41,571 nt of DNA from the NCBI GenBank assembly GCA_031285405.1, contig JAITWH010000005.1, forward strand, positions 1 to 41,571. Reading direction: 5' to 3'. This DNA comes from Alistipes sp. (lineage in GTDB: Bacteria > Bacteroidota > Bacteroidia > Bacteroidales > Rikenellaceae). The position numbers and the translations under genes are program-made. Numbering within the stretch: the first letter of the stretch is position 1; each line of letters begins with the position of its first letter. Below the pieces are notes generated by a model, which made no database searches, was not told the DNA's origin, and saw only the letters and a program-made list of their open reading frames with translations. Below, piece after piece: positions 14,351 through 23,166 of the stretch.

Positions 14351-15069
14351 AGTTCACCGATGAGTCCCCTGATGACAACGGAGGCACAGGCGCAACCAAA
14401 CACGGCGGGCATGTATGAGATCGTGCCGACGTTCGATTTTTTGTTTGTCTCGTCGCACGGGATCATCGCGCCGTCGCGGATCGGTTCGGGCGAGAAGACG
14501 GCGTGGAACCCCGTGCGGATATCCCACTTGTGGAGCCGTTTGCGCAACATGTGTGCCAGCGGGCAGTGGTGGCTGCGGGCGATGTCGGTGATCTCGACCT
14601 TCGTTGGGTCGGTCTTGGCGCCGGCGCCCATCGAGCTGACCAACGGCAGACCGCGGTCGAGGGCGCCTTTTATCAGCGCGGCTTTGGGCGAGAGGGTGTC
14701 GATGGCGTCTAAGACGTAGTCGTAGTGGGCGGCGTCCAACAGCTCCCAGGTGAGGTCGTCGCGGATGTAGCGCTCGACCACGGTGAGCTCTATCGCGGGG
14801 TTGATGTCTCGCAGTCGGGCGGCGAGCACCTCGGTTTTGGGCTGGCCGACGGTGCTGTGCAGCGCCACCAACTGGCGGTTGATGTTGCTCTCGGACACGG
14901 TGTCGGCGTCGGCGATGGTCAGGCGGCCCACCCCCGCGCGAGCTATCATCTCAGCCGCCCACGCCCCCACCCCTCCGAGGCCAACTATCAACACGTGAGC
15001 GCGCCGGAGTGTGGCGAGTTTCTCCTCTCCCAAGAGGAGTTCGGTGCGTTCTAACCAATCGGGCGTCAT
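14344..15069 (-). CDS. tcdA: tRNA threonylcarbamoyladenosine dehydratase (ThiF/E1 family)
   Basis: ATP-dependent enzyme that cyclises t6A to ct6A at tRNA position 37. 241 residues with the nucleotide loop VLIVGLGGVGAWAAEMIARAG (GLGGVG 30-35), DADTVSESNINRQ (55-67), DYVLDAIDTLSPKAALI and SSMGAGAKTDPTKVEITDI, all typical of the YgdL/TcdA branch. Its ATG overlaps the tatD stop (ATGA), so the genes are translationally coupled. Confidence 0.93.
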   Translation of the reverse strand: MTPDWLERTELLLGEEKLATLRRAHVLIVGLGGVGAWAAEMIARAGVGRLTIADADTVSESNINRQLVALHSTVGQPKTEVLAARLRDINPAIELTVVERYIRDDLTWELLDAAHYDYVLDAIDTLSPKAALIKGALDRGLPLVSSMGAGAKTDPTKVEITDIARSHHCPLAHMLRKRLHKWDIRTGFHAVFSPEPIRDGAMIPCDETNKKSNVGTISYMPAVFGCACASVVIRGLIGELC

Positions 15070-15725
15070 TTCTTGAATATGTTTTGGTAGTTTTCTTGGA
15101 GTTGCTTTTTGAGTTGCGGGAGGGGGAGGCCGAGGAGGGTTGCGACTCGGGCGTATATCTCGGATATGGAGGTGTCGGAGTCGTCGGTTTCGAGGAACAG
15201 GCGTTCTAACGGGGTGACTCTCAGGGCCTCGACAGTTTTGGGCGAGACGAGGCTGCGGGGGCCGACGGAGATGTGGTAGCCTTTGGCGACTGCCTGCCGC
15301 GCCTGCTCGGGGCTGCCGACGAAGCTGTGGAAGATGACCTTTTCGATGCGGTGACGGGCGAGGAGCTCCATCGTCGGTTCGAACGCCCGCACGCAGTGCA
15401 GGACGACGGGGAGGTCTCTCTCGCGCGCGATTTTGAGCTGGGTCTCGAACAGCGCTTTTTGCGCTTCGGGGTCGGGGGTGCCCTGCGCAAAATCGAGCCC
15501 TATCTCACCGATAGCAGCGGCGGGAGCGGTTTCGACCTCGCGTAGAGCGGCGGCCTCTATGGTCGGCCAGCCTGAGTTGGCCAACTGCCACGGATGCACC
15601 CCGATCGAAAACGGCGGCGCAGGGCGCGCACCCGCCGCACCCGTAGTGCCCGCCGACACCGACACGAGCTCGATCCCCTCTCCCGTGCGTCGATGAGTAT
15701 GGATGTCTATATAAGGTGCGTCCAT
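15066..15725 (-). CDS. TatD-family metal-dependent hydrolase
   Basis: TIM-barrel hydrolase/DNase family, cytoplasmic. 219 residues with the metal-ligand pattern DIHTHRR (7-13), SIGVHPW, AIGEIGLDF, VLHCVRAFEP, IFHSFVGSPEQA and LETDDSD. At this size it is shorter than the ~260-residue YcfH/TatD proteins, as is usual for the compact Bacteroidota form. First gene of the operon; a TATCTTTG promoter box lies at 15791-15784 and the leader is filled with TTGAAAATTG repeats and one mini-hairpin (15765-15778). Confidence 0.9.
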   Translation of the reverse strand: MDAPYIDIHTHRRTGEGIELVSVSAGTTGAAGARPAPPFSIGVHPWQLANSGWPTIEAAALREVETAPAAAIGEIGLDFAQGTPDPEAQKALFETQLKIARERDLPVVLHCVRAFEPTMELLARHRIEKVIFHSFVGSPEQARQAVAKGYHISVGPRSLVSPKTVEALRVTPLERLFLETDDSDTSISEIYARVATLLGLPLPQLKKQLQENYQNIFKK

Positions 15726-15783
15726 TGGCGAAAATTGAAAGTGGAAAATTGAAAATTGAAAATGGCGGCAACGGCCGCGTAGT

Positions 15784-15791
15784 CAAAGATA
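15784..15791 (-). promoter_or_regulatory. Promoter -7 box for tatD-tcdA-xer-hpf
   Basis: TATCTTTG on the minus strand matches TAnnTTTG; about 60 bases before the tatD start. No clear -33 TTG. Divergent from the box at 15836-15843. Confidence 0.55.
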
Positions 15792-15835
15792 AACATTTTT
15801 TTGCCCGACGATTTAGTTTATAAAATAAAGTGATT

Positions 15836-15843
15836 TATATTTG
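15836..15843 (+). promoter_or_regulatory. Promoter -7 box for the membrane protein/regulator pair
   Basis: TATATTTG is an exact TAnnTTTG, with an AT-rich TTAGTTTA about 17-20 bases upstream as a possible -33 region. The leader to the ATG at 15873 is about 25 bases. Confidence 0.6.
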
Positions 15844-15872
15844 CGGCGTGAACTTAACTAAAAACTAAAAAA

Positions 15873-16535
15873 ATGGAGGACAAAACACTCACCACCGACC
15901 AAAGCATCGACCTCATAGCGAGGATGATAGCAAGTGCCCGGAGGAACTTCAGCGACAACGGCGGCGCGATGTTCCTGATCTGGGGCTACACGACGATCGC
16001 CGTCACGGTGGCGGTCTACGCCACGTTTCTGATTACGCGCAGCCTCGACGCGATGTGGCTGTGGTGGGCGATTCCCGCGGTGAGCGGCGCGCTCACGTGG
16101 CGCCACTACCGCAAGTACCGCCGACCCGTGCAGAACCACATCGACAAGGCGGTGGGGCACGTGTGGGTGGCCTTCACGGTCGCCGTCGTGGCCTGCATGG
16201 TGTATGGATTCGTCGCGCCGTATCTGCTGCCGGAGGCGATGTTGTCGCGGGTGCCGCAGTTTCCGATTCTGTTCATCATCTCGCTGATGATCGCCATGTG
16301 CACCGCCATCACGGGGCTGCTGATCCGGTTTCGGCCCGTCGCGGTGGCGGGGTTCGCGGGGATTCCTCTGGCGTTCGTGGTGCTGGTGGCCGACGGCATG
16401 ATGTGGCAGTTTGCGATCTTCGCGGGGCTGTTCCTGGTGGTGCAGGTGATCCCGGGCCACCTGCTCAACCGCCATTGCAGGGCCGAGAGCCGGAGCGGGC
16501 TGGTCGATGTGTTGTGTTACGGGGGGGCGGAGTGA
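15873..16535 (+). CDS. Unidentified integral membrane protein
   Basis: 220 residues not assigned to a named family. A short soluble N-terminus (TTDQSIDLIARMIASARRNF) precedes about six hydrophobic helices (roughly 33-55, 62-74, 92-113, 129-150, 155-171, 174-192) and a basic C-terminus. The N-terminal segment resembles small cytoplasmic heads of multi-pass proteins paired with PadR/MarR-like regulators in Bacteroidota. The next gene, a winged-helix protein, starts within the TGATG at its end, so the two are co-translated; a membrane sensor-regulator or stress module is possible but not shown. Confidence 0.8.
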   Translation: MEDKTLTTDQSIDLIARMIASARRNFSDNGGAMFLIWGYTTIAVTVAVYATFLITRSLDAMWLWWAIPAVSGALTWRHYRKYRRPVQNHIDKAVGHVWVAFTVAVVACMVYGFVAPYLLPEAMLSRVPQFPILFIISLMIAMCTAITGLLIRFRPVAVAGFAGIPLAFVVLVADGMMWQFAIFAGLFLVVQVIPGHLLNRHCRAESRSGLVDVLCYGGAE

Positions 16536-16819
16536 TGTTGCCCGTGCTCGATCCGTTGCTGCACAGCGAGTTGCGGCTGGCCGTGATGTCGATCCTCGTG
16601 GGGGTCGAGAGTGTCGATTTCACCTTTATCCGCGAGCAGACGGGAGCCTCGGCCGGCAACCTGAGCGTTCAGATCGACAAGCTCTCCGCCGCCGGCTACA
16701 TCGAGGTGGAGAAGGGGTTTCGCGGAAAAATCCCCCGAACTGTCTGCCGAATCACACCCCAAGGCGTCGCAGCCTTAGGGGGCTATGTGGAGGCCCTTCG
16801 GGCCTACCTTCGGATTTGA
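16535..16819 (+). CDS. Winged-helix transcriptional regulator
   Basis: 94-residue DNA-binding protein of the MarR/ArsR-like winged-helix type with a single domain: LDPLLHSELRLAVMSILVG, VDFTFIREQTGASAGNLSVQ (recognition helix region), LSAAGYIEVEKGFRGKIPRT (wing), ITPQGVAALGGYVEALRAYL. The start codon overlaps the preceding stop in TGATG. Regulators of this size often repress their own operon. A longer overlapping frame upstream is a shadow of the membrane gene. Confidence 0.87.
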   Translation: MLPVLDPLLHSELRLAVMSILVGVESVDFTFIREQTGASAGNLSVQIDKLSAAGYIEVEKGFRGKIPRTVCRITPQGVAALGGYVEALRAYLRI

Positions 16820-16834
16820 ATTGACAAGAGATAC

Positions 16835-16992
16835 AGTGGTTAGTTGTTAGTGATAAGTTGTTAGTGCTAACGCGATTCAATTGATAATGGGTAATTGATA
16901 ATAACGCACAATTTTACTCATAGCCTAAATTCTGCGTAGCACTACCGCGTTAGCACTAACAACTAACAACTAACAACTAATCACTAACAACT
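16835..16992. repeat. GTTAGTG bracket repeat, copy 2
   Basis: Forward arm 16835-16874 and inverted arm 16946-16992, inner ends GTGCTAACGCG and CGCGTTAGCAC. Here both arms are dominated by the variant GTTGTTAG, while copies 1 and 3 mainly use GTGGTTAG, so the arms of one element have changed together. It separates convergent regulator and prfB genes; no other terminator is evident. Confidence 0.85.
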
Positions 16993-17002
16993 ATTTTCAA
17001 TT

Positions 17003-18091
17003 TCAGGAGCCTCCAAACTCCATAAGATAAGCCTTAATAAACTCATCAATTTTGCCATCCAGCACCGCTTCGACCTGCGATGTCTGGTGGTTCGTGCGGT
17101 GGTCTTTGACACGTCGGTCGTCCAACACATAGCTGCGAATCTGCGACCCCCACTCGATCTTCTTCTTGGCCTTTTCGAGTGCGTCGCGCGCCTCCATCTG
17201 CTTCTCCAACTCGCGCTGATAGAGCTTCGAGCGAAGTATTCGCATGGCGTTTTCGCGATTCTGGAGCTGCGAACGAGTCTCGCTGTTCTCGATCACGATG
17301 CCCGAGGGGATGTGCTTGAGTCGCACGGCTGTCTCGACCTTGTTGACGTTCTGGCCGCCGGCGCCGCTACTCCGCATGGTGTCCCATTCGAGGTCGGCGG
17401 GGTTGACGACAATCTCGATTGTGTCGTCGACGGCGGGCGACACAAACACGCTGGCAAACGATGTCTGACGCTTGTTCTGGGCATTGAAGGGCGATGGACG
17501 CACCAACCGGTGCACCCCGTTCTCGGACTTCAAAAACCCGTAGGCGAAGTCGCCCTCGAACTCCAACGTCACCGACTTGATGCCCGCCTCGTCGCCCTCC
17601 TGAAAGTCGAGGGTCTTGACCCTGTATCCGTTGATCTCGCCCCATCTCAGGTACATCCGGTGCAGCATGCTCGCCCAGTCCAGGGCCTCGGTACCGCCGG
17701 CTCCGGCGTTGATGTCGAGAATGGCGCCCAACTTATCCTCCTTACCCTGAAGCATGTTTCGCATCTCTAACTCCTCGATGGCTTGCAGGGTCTCGGCATA
17801 CTGCGCGTCTAACTCCTCCTCGGTTGCGGCCCCCTCCTTCACGAAGTCGGGCATCAGTGCGAGGTCGTCGTTTTTGGCGGCGGCGGAGTCGTAGGCGGTC
17901 ACCCAACTCTTGATCTGCGCGGCGGCCTTGAGTTGCTTTTCGGCCTCGGCGGGGTCGTCCCAAAATCCGGGCGCGAGACTCTTTTCGGTCTCCGCGGCGA
18001 GGCGTTCGCGCTTATCGGCAATGGCGATGTGATGCGCAAGTGACTCCAAGCGCGCCGAGAGCTCTTTTATTTGGTCTGTTGTAGTTGCCAT
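17003..18091 (-). CDS. prfB: Peptide chain release factor 2
   Basis: Recognises UGA and UAA and triggers peptide release. 362 residues; stop-codon tripeptide SPF at 200-202 (VRPSPFNAQ) and catalytic GGQ at 245-247 (GAGGQNVNK) identify RF2 and not RF1. The frame is continuous: the internal UGA and CUU slippage site that many bacteria place near codon 25 is absent around [13 protein letters not shown], so the usual frameshift autoregulation cannot operate. The start overlaps the end of cysS by 25 bases, so translation of the two is probably coupled. Confidence 0.96.
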   Translation of the reverse strand: MATTTDQIKELSARLESLAHHIAIADKRERLAAETEKSLAPGFWDDPAEAEKQLKAAAQIKSWVTAYDSAAAKNDDLALMPDFVKEGAATEEELDAQYAETLQAIEELEMRNMLQGKEDKLGAILDINAGAGGTEALDWASMLHRMYLRWGEINGYRVKTLDFQEGDEAGIKSVTLEFEGDFAYGFLKSENGVHRLVRPSPFNAQNKRQTSFASVFVSPAVDDTIEIVVNPADLEWDTMRSSGAGGQNVNKVETAVRLKHIPSGIVIENSETRSQLQNRENAMRILRSKLYQRELEKQMEARDALEKAKKKIEWGSQIRSYVLDDRRVKDHRTNHQTSQVEAVLDGKIDEFIKAYLMEFGGS

Positions 18092-19539
18092 TCTGAAGAA
18101 CCGTCTTTATTGTCCATAACTTTTATTCCTGCGGCGGCGAGGCCATCCCGAATTTTATCCGAAAGCGCCCAATTCTTATCCGCCTTGGCTCCGGCACGCA
18201 GCTCCAAAACCAAATCCATAACCGGCCCCAACCGATCCGTGCCACCCTCCGCCGCCTTCTCATCCCGCAGTCCCAATATGTCGAAGAGCCAGCGGTGAAA
18301 AATCGCACACAGCTGTTCGAGGTCGTCCGCCGAGATCGACATAGTGCCGTCGTGGATCTTGTTGATCGTGCTCACCCAGTCGAACAACGCGGCGATGGCG
18401 AGAGGCGAACCGAGGTCGTCGTCCATCGCCTCTGCGAGAGCCGTTTCGAGTTTCGCGACCCCAAGCGAATCTGCCGCCGGTGTTACAACCAGTTTGTCCA
18501 ACGTTTCGACCGCCTTCATAAGCCTGTCCAGCCCCTTCTCCGCCGCCTGCAAAGCCTCGTTAGAAAAATCCAAAGTCGACCGATAGTGCGCCTGAAGCAT
18601 AAAGAACCGAATCGTCATGGGCGAGTAGGCCTGCGTCAACATCGGGTGCTCCCCCGCGAAAAACTGCTCCAGCGTGATGGCATTACCCAACGACTTACCC
18701 ATCTTCTGCCCCCCGACGGTCACCATATTGTTGTGCATCCAATACCGCGCCCCGCCGCAACCACAAGCCGTCCCCTGCGCAATCTCCGCCTCATGATGAG
18801 GAAAGACCAAATCCATCCCCCCGCCATGAATATCGAACCGCTCGCCAAGATAGCGCGCACTCATCGCCGAACACTCCGCATGCCACCCGGGAAAGCCATC
18901 GCTCCACGGCGAGGGCCAACGCATGATATGCTCGGGCGAGGCGCGCTTCCACAACGCGAAGTCAAACGGCGAACGCTTGTCGCTCTGCCCGTCGAGCGCG
19001 CGCGACCCCGACATCATGTCGTCCAGAGTCCGCCCCGACAGACAGCCGTAGCGATGGTCGCGAGAGTACCGCTCGACATCGAAGTATACCGACCCGCCCG
19101 CCTCGTAGGCGTAACCCGCCTCCAAAATCCGACACACCAGCTCGATCTGCTCGATGATATGTCCGCTCGCCGTGGGCTCGATACTCGGCGGCCTCACCCC
19201 CAACCGCTCCATCGCGGCATGATACCTGCGCGTGTACATCTGCGCCACCTCCATGGGCTCCAACTGTTCCAACCGCGCGCGCACCGCAATTTTATCCTCC
19301 CCCTCGTCTGCGTCGTGCTCCAGATGGCCCACGTCGGTGATGTTACGCACATAACGCACCCTGTACCCCTGCGCCCCGAGGTAGCGAAACAGCAGGTCAA
19401 AGGTGATTGCGCTGCGTGCATGCCCCAGATGGGGATCGCCATACACCGTGGGGCCACATACATAGAGCCCCACCCTGCCCTCCACGAGCGGCTCAAAAAC
19501 CTCCTTCTTGCGCGTAAGCGTGTTATAAATCGTAAGCAT
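18067..19539 (-). CDS. cysS: Cysteinyl-tRNA synthetase
   Basis: Class I synthetase charging tRNA-Cys. 490 residues with the HIGH-type motif [10 protein letters not shown] (34-43), zinc ligands Cys28, Cys223, His248 and Glu252, the WHAECSAM segment, [10 protein letters not shown], and KMSKS-type KMGKS (279-283). First gene of the cysS-prfB pair. A TACTTTTG box at 19551-19544 is so close to the ATG that the transcript would have almost no leader. Upstream it faces the DUF2723 gene. Confidence 0.97.
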   Translation of the reverse strand: MLTIYNTLTRKKEVFEPLVEGRVGLYVCGPTVYGDPHLGHARSAITFDLLFRYLGAQGYRVRYVRNITDVGHLEHDADEGEDKIAVRARLEQLEPMEVAQMYTRRYHAAMERLGVRPPSIEPTASGHIIEQIELVCRILEAGYAYEAGGSVYFDVERYSRDHRYGCLSGRTLDDMMSGSRALDGQSDKRSPFDFALWKRASPEHIMRWPSPWSDGFPGWHAECSAMSARYLGERFDIHGGGMDLVFPHHEAEIAQGTACGCGGARYWMHNNMVTVGGQKMGKSLGNAITLEQFFAGEHPMLTQAYSPMTIRFFMLQAHYRSTLDFSNEALQAAEKGLDRLMKAVETLDKLVVTPAADSLGVAKLETALAEAMDDDLGSPLAIAALFDWVSTINKIHDGTMSISADDLEQLCAIFHRWLFDILGLRDEKAAEGGTDRLGPVMDLVLELRAGAKADKNWALSDKIRDGLAAAGIKVMDNKDGSSEWQLQQTK

Positions 19540-19543
19540 TCGG

Positions 19544-19551
19544 CAAAAGTA
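19544..19551 (-). promoter_or_regulatory. Promoter -7 box for cysS
   Basis: TACTTTTG on the minus strand, exact TAnnTTTG. It ends five bases before the start codon, so transcription probably begins at or next to the ATG. Confidence 0.6.
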
Positions 19552-19564
19552 GCGAAAAAAATAG

Positions 19565-19572
19565 TATTTTTG
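19565..19572 (+). promoter_or_regulatory. Promoter -7 box for the DUF2723 gene
   Basis: TATTTTTG, exact TAnnTTTG, 20 bases before the ATG at 19593. It is back to back with the cysS box, their inner edges only 13 bases apart, so the two promoters must share upstream contacts. Confidence 0.6.
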
Positions 19573-19592
19573 CCCGAATACAATTCCGGAAA

Positions 19593-22500
19593 ATGAATTA
19601 CTTCAAAAAGTACAATAACCTAACAGGCTGGTTGGTCTTCGCCGCGACGCTCATGGTCTATGTGCTCACCACCGAGCCGACGGCCAGCTGGTGGGACTGC
19701 ATGGAGTTCACCGCCACCTCCTACAAGTTAGAAGTGGGCCACCCCCCGGGCGCGCCGCTCTTCATGATGATGATGCGCCTCTTCACGATGCTCTCGTTCG
19801 GCGACCCCGCGGCCGTGGGCTTCGCCGCCAACCTGATGTCGTGTACGGCCAGCGCCCTCTGCATACTGCTGATGTTCTGGACGATAACCCGACTCGCGCA
19901 AAAGATGTACGGCCGAGACGGACAGCCCCCCTTCGACCCTGAGAACCGCACCCACGCCTGGACTACGATAGGAGCGGGCCTCATGGGCTCCCTCGCCTAC
20001 GCCTTCACCGACACGTTTTGGTTCTCGGCAGTCGAGAGCGAGGTCTACGCCACCTCGTCGATGTTCACCGCACTTGTCGTATGGCTCATGCTGCGATGGG
20101 AGGAGGTGGCCGACGAGCCCCACTCGACGCGCTGGCTGATACTCATCGCCTACGTGATGGGCCTCTCGATAGGTGTCCACATCCTCAACCTGCTCACCAT
20201 CCCCGCCCTCGTCTTCATCTATTACTTCCGCAAAACCGAGACGGTCACCCGCAAGGGAGTGATCCTCGCACTGTTAGCGACGGGCGGCATCCTGTTGGCG
20301 ATCTACAAGGTGATCATGCCATGGACTGTTGGGATCGGCGCATGGTTCGACCGCCAGTTCGTCAACGCGGCGGGTCTGCCCGTCAACAGCGGGATGGTGG
20401 TATGGATGGTTGTGCTCTTCGCCGCCGTCGCCGCGGGTGTCTGGATCACCCACAAGCGTGGCATGGCGCTCTGGAACACTGTGCTGCTCTGCGTGGGGGT
20501 GATACTCATAGGGTACAGCTCCTACGCCAGCGTTGTGATTCGCGCAAGCGTCAATCCGCCCATGAACTCCAACCGCCCCGACAACGCCTACGGCCTCTTG
20601 GGCCTGTTGGGCCGCACACAATACGGCAGCTATCCGCTGCTCTACGGCCCGTCGTACGCCTCGCCCGTCACGGGCTACAACTACTCCAAGGGTTGGTACT
20701 TCGACGAGGATGGACGCTATCGCGATCGCCGCACGGTGACTTCGTATCAGTTCGCGCCCGGGAGCGAGATGCTCTTCCCGCGCATGTGGGACAACGCCGC
20801 CTCTGCCGGCTACAAGGCGTGGACGGGCCCCGACGCCGGACGCAAGGCAAGGTTCGGAACGGAGACCGTGACGCTGCCGACGCAGGGCGACAACATCGGC
20901 TACTTCCTGGGCTACCAGCTCAACTTCATGTACTGGCGCTACTTCATGTGGAATTTCGTGGGGCGGCAAGACGACATTCAGGGACGCGGCGACCTGCTAC
21001 ACGGCAATTGGCTGAGCGGCATCGGCCCCATCGACGCCTTGTACCTCGGCCCGCAGGTCGACCTGCCCGAGGAGGTGGAGCGCAACCCGGGCCGCAACAA
21101 ATTCTTCTTCCTCCCCTTCCTGTTGGGGGTACTGGGGCTGATCGCCCAGATGGGCAAAGACCGGCGGGGCTTCTCGATCGTACTGGGGCTCTTCCTGATG
21201 ATGGGCGTCGCTCTGGTCGTCTACTTCAACGTCGTGCCGGGCCCCGTGCGCGAGAGGGACTACATCTACGCCGGTTCGTTCTACGCCTTCTCGATCTGGA
21301 TCGGCCTCGGCGTGCTGTGGGCGCAGGAGGTTGTGGCCAAGCTCTTCAAAAAACGTGAGTGCTGGTGCTCGGCGGTCGCGGCCACGGCGATCTGCGCGGT
21401 GGTTCCGGCGCTGCTCATTGCGCAGGGTTGGGACGACCACGACCGCAGCGGGCGTTACATAGGTCACGACACGGGATACAACTATCTGATATCCACCCTG
21501 CCCAACTCGATAATCATGAACTACGGCGACAACGACACCTTCCCGCTCTGGTACAACCAGGAGGTGGAGAACGTGCGCCCCGACGTGCGCATCATGAACA
21601 TGAGCTACATCGGCGCCGACTGGTACATCGAGCAGATGAAACACGCCTACAACGAGTCGACCCCCGTGCCGCTCACGCTGCCGATGGAGACCTACCGCGA
21701 CAACGACCTCACCTTCGTCGAGGAGGTGATCGACCGGCGACTGCCGCTCGACGCGGTGCTCGACTTTGTGAAGAACCGCGACCCGCAGACGCGAGTCGAG
21801 ATGGAGAGCGGAACGTGGATGGACTACATCCCCACGCGCAAAGTGTCGCTGCCGGTCAATCGCGAGAATGCGTTGGCGGCTGGAATCGTGAAGCCCGAGG
21901 ATGCCCACCTGATGGTCGACACGATCGAGTTCGAGCTGCCGGAGAGTTCGATCAACAAGCCGCAACTTGTGCTTTTGGATCTGCTGGCCAACTTCGACTG
22001 GAGCCGCCCGTTGTACTTCACCTATCCGCAACTTGTGATCGAGATGGGGTTGGGCGACTGGCTGCAGGCCGACGGATGGGCCTACCGGTTGGTGCCCATC
22101 AAGACCGAGTACGATAACTTTCTGGGGGCGGGCCGCATCGACACCGAGCTGTCGTACGACCTGCTGATGAATCGCTACAAGTATGGCAACGCCGGCGACC
22201 CCGACGTCTACGTCGATTGGCATTCGATTGTAAATCTGCAGTTTGTGCAGAACTACGAGGCGTTCGTCCACTTAGCCAACACCCTCGTCGCCGAGGGTGA
22301 CAAGGCGCGCGCGGTCGAGGTGTTGGATCGCGCCGTCGTGGAGTATCCGTTCACCAAGTTCGACTACAACTTCCGCAGCGTCTACTTCCTGATCGACGCC
22401 TACTACGCCGCTGGAGCGGTGGAGAGGGGCGATGTGCTGCTGGAGGATTATGCCAACACGTTGCAGGAGTATATCGAGTATTATCTGGGTTTCGGCGGTA

Positions 22501-22706
22501 TTAAGGCGGAATTGGTGGCCGAGACTTGGACCGAGAAGTTCGGGCAGTTGGACGCTCTGGCCCAGATGGCCTCGCTCTATCAGCGTGAGGATCAGTACGA
22601 TGCCATCGACTCCTATCTTGACCTCTTTGACGATGGGGAGTCTTCCGAATCCGCAGCTCCGGCTGCGGATTCAATTGATAATGGACAATTGATAATTGAT
22701 AATTAG
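19593..22706 (+). CDS. DUF2723/TMEM260-like membrane glycosyltransferase
   Basis: 1037-residue multi-pass inner-membrane protein. The N-terminus has the family signature [14 protein letters not shown] and [12 protein letters not shown] (about 27-54), followed by many hydrophobic helices to about residue 600; the rest is soluble and ends in helical, TPR-like segments ([16 protein letters not shown]). Known background: DUF2723 proteins are conserved in Bacteroidota and related to TMEM260, an O-mannosyltransferase, so a GT-C transferase acting on exported proteins is plausible; the acceptor here is unknown. The last 12 residues ([12 protein letters not shown]) are encoded by an AATTGATAATGG repeat that supplies the stop codon, so the true C-terminus may have been extended. 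Confidence 0.88.
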   Translation: MNYFKKYNNLTGWLVFAATLMVYVLTTEPTASWWDCMEFTATSYKLEVGHPPGAPLFMMMMRLFTMLSFGDPAAVGFAANLMSCTASALCILLMFWTITRLAQKMYGRDGQPPFDPENRTHAWTTIGAGLMGSLAYAFTDTFWFSAVESEVYATSSMFTALVVWLMLRWEEVADEPHSTRWLILIAYVMGLSIGVHILNLLTIPALVFIYYFRKTETVTRKGVILALLATGGILLAIYKVIMPWTVGIGAWFDRQFVNAAGLPVNSGMVVWMVVLFAAVAAGVWITHKRGMALWNTVLLCVGVILIGYSSYASVVIRASVNPPMNSNRPDNAYGLLGLLGRTQYGSYPLLYGPSYASPVTGYNYSKGWYFDEDGRYRDRRTVTSYQFAPGSEMLFPRMWDNAASAGYKAWTGPDAGRKARFGTETVTLPTQGDNIGYFLGYQLNFMYWRYFMWNFVGRQDDIQGRGDLLHGNWLSGIGPIDALYLGPQVDLPEEVERNPGRNKFFFLPFLLGVLGLIAQMGKDRRGFSIVLGLFLMMGVALVVYFNVVPGPVRERDYIYAGSFYAFSIWIGLGVLWAQEVVAKLFKKRECWCSAVAATAICAVVPALLIAQGWDDHDRSGRYIGHDTGYNYLISTLPNSIIMNYGDNDTFPLWYNQEVENVRPDVRIMNMSYIGADWYIEQMKHAYNESTPVPLTLPMETYRDNDLTFVEEVIDRRLPLDAVLDFVKNRDPQTRVEMESGTWMDYIPTRKVSLPVNRENALAAGIVKPEDAHLMVDTIEFELPESSINKPQLVLLDLLANFDWSRPLYFTYPQLVIEMGLGDWLQADGWAYRLVPIKTEYDNFLGAGRIDTELSYDLLMNRYKYGNAGDPDVYVDWHSIVNLQFVQNYEAFVHLANTLVAEGDKARAVEVLDRAVVEYPFTKFDYNFRSVYFLIDAYYAAGAVERGDVLLEDYANTLQEYIEYYLGFGGIKAELVAETWTEKFGQLDALAQMASLYQREDQYDAIDSYLDLFDDGESSESAAPAADSIDNGQLIIDN

Positions 22707-22751
22707 GCTAACGCGGCGCCTATGCTACGCACTAAAAAGCTGGCTCACTAA

Positions 22752-22780
22752 AAAAAAGCGTGACATATGTCACGCTTTTT
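22752..22780 (+). terminator. Terminator of the DUF2723 gene (first unit of array 2)
   Basis: AAAAAGCGTGACA/TGTCACGCTTTTT, a perfect stem with T-run, about 45 bases after the stop codon. It is the best terminator candidate for the long upstream gene; the remaining array units would be further weak hairpins. Confidence 0.7.
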
Positions 22781-22905
22781 GTTTTTGCGGGTGTTACCTA
22801 TGTCACGCTTTTTTTGGGCCATGTGTTACCTATGTAACGCCCAAAAAAGGGCGAGTGTTACAAATGCGACACCTATTTTTGGCCGAGTGTTACCGATGTT
22901 ACGGT
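22752..22905. repeat. Array 2 of 32-bp palindromic tandem repeats (five units)
   Basis: Palindromes start at 22760, 22793, 22825, 22857 and 22889 (spacing 33, 32, 32, 32). Units read GTTACCTATGTAAC or variants followed by GC, a T-run and GGGCCGA-like spacers, the reverse complement of array 1. The first unit is GTGACATATGTCAC: both arms changed together. Within AAAAAAAGCGTGAC...GTCACGCTTTTT it forms a perfect terminator-like hairpin (22752-22780). The array lies just past the DUF2723 gene. Confidence 0.9.
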
Positions 22906-23075
22906 TGGTTTTCCTGCTTTTTTTCGTCCGTTTTTCAGACTAAACGCATTTCACAAATATACAAAATTTTTGGGGGAAATGCAAATTTTTTGAGGACTAT
23001 TTTTGTCTGATTTGAAAATTAGCTAACGCGGAAATTTTGCTGTGAATTTGTCATGAATTTGTAACGGGACGAATC
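22906..23075. other. AT-rich gap upstream of the lipoprotein gene
   Basis: AT-rich sequence with no recognised gene, hairpin or member of the main repeat families, apart from a short GCTAACGCGGAA fragment near 23022. It leads into the promoter at 23076-23107. Confidence 0.6.
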
Positions 23076-23107
23076 TTGTTGTTTTTTGAAAATTATAATT
23101 ACCTTTG
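23076..23107 (+). promoter_or_regulatory. Promoter of the lipoprotein/beta-barrel pair
   Basis: TTG (23076-23078), 21 bases, then TACCTTTG (23100-23107): the full Bacteroidota arrangement. The leader to the ATG at 23167 is about 55 bases. Confidence 0.65.
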
Positions 23108-23166
23108 CGGCGCAAAATTTACTTTAACCATAAACTAAATTTCAAATCAACCAAAATTAATTACGT

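Noticed and set aside
16055-16534. N-terminal extension of the winged-helix regulator
   Set aside because: It overlaps the membrane-protein gene in another frame and is Arg/Val-rich; the ATG at 16535 overlaps the preceding stop in the usual way.
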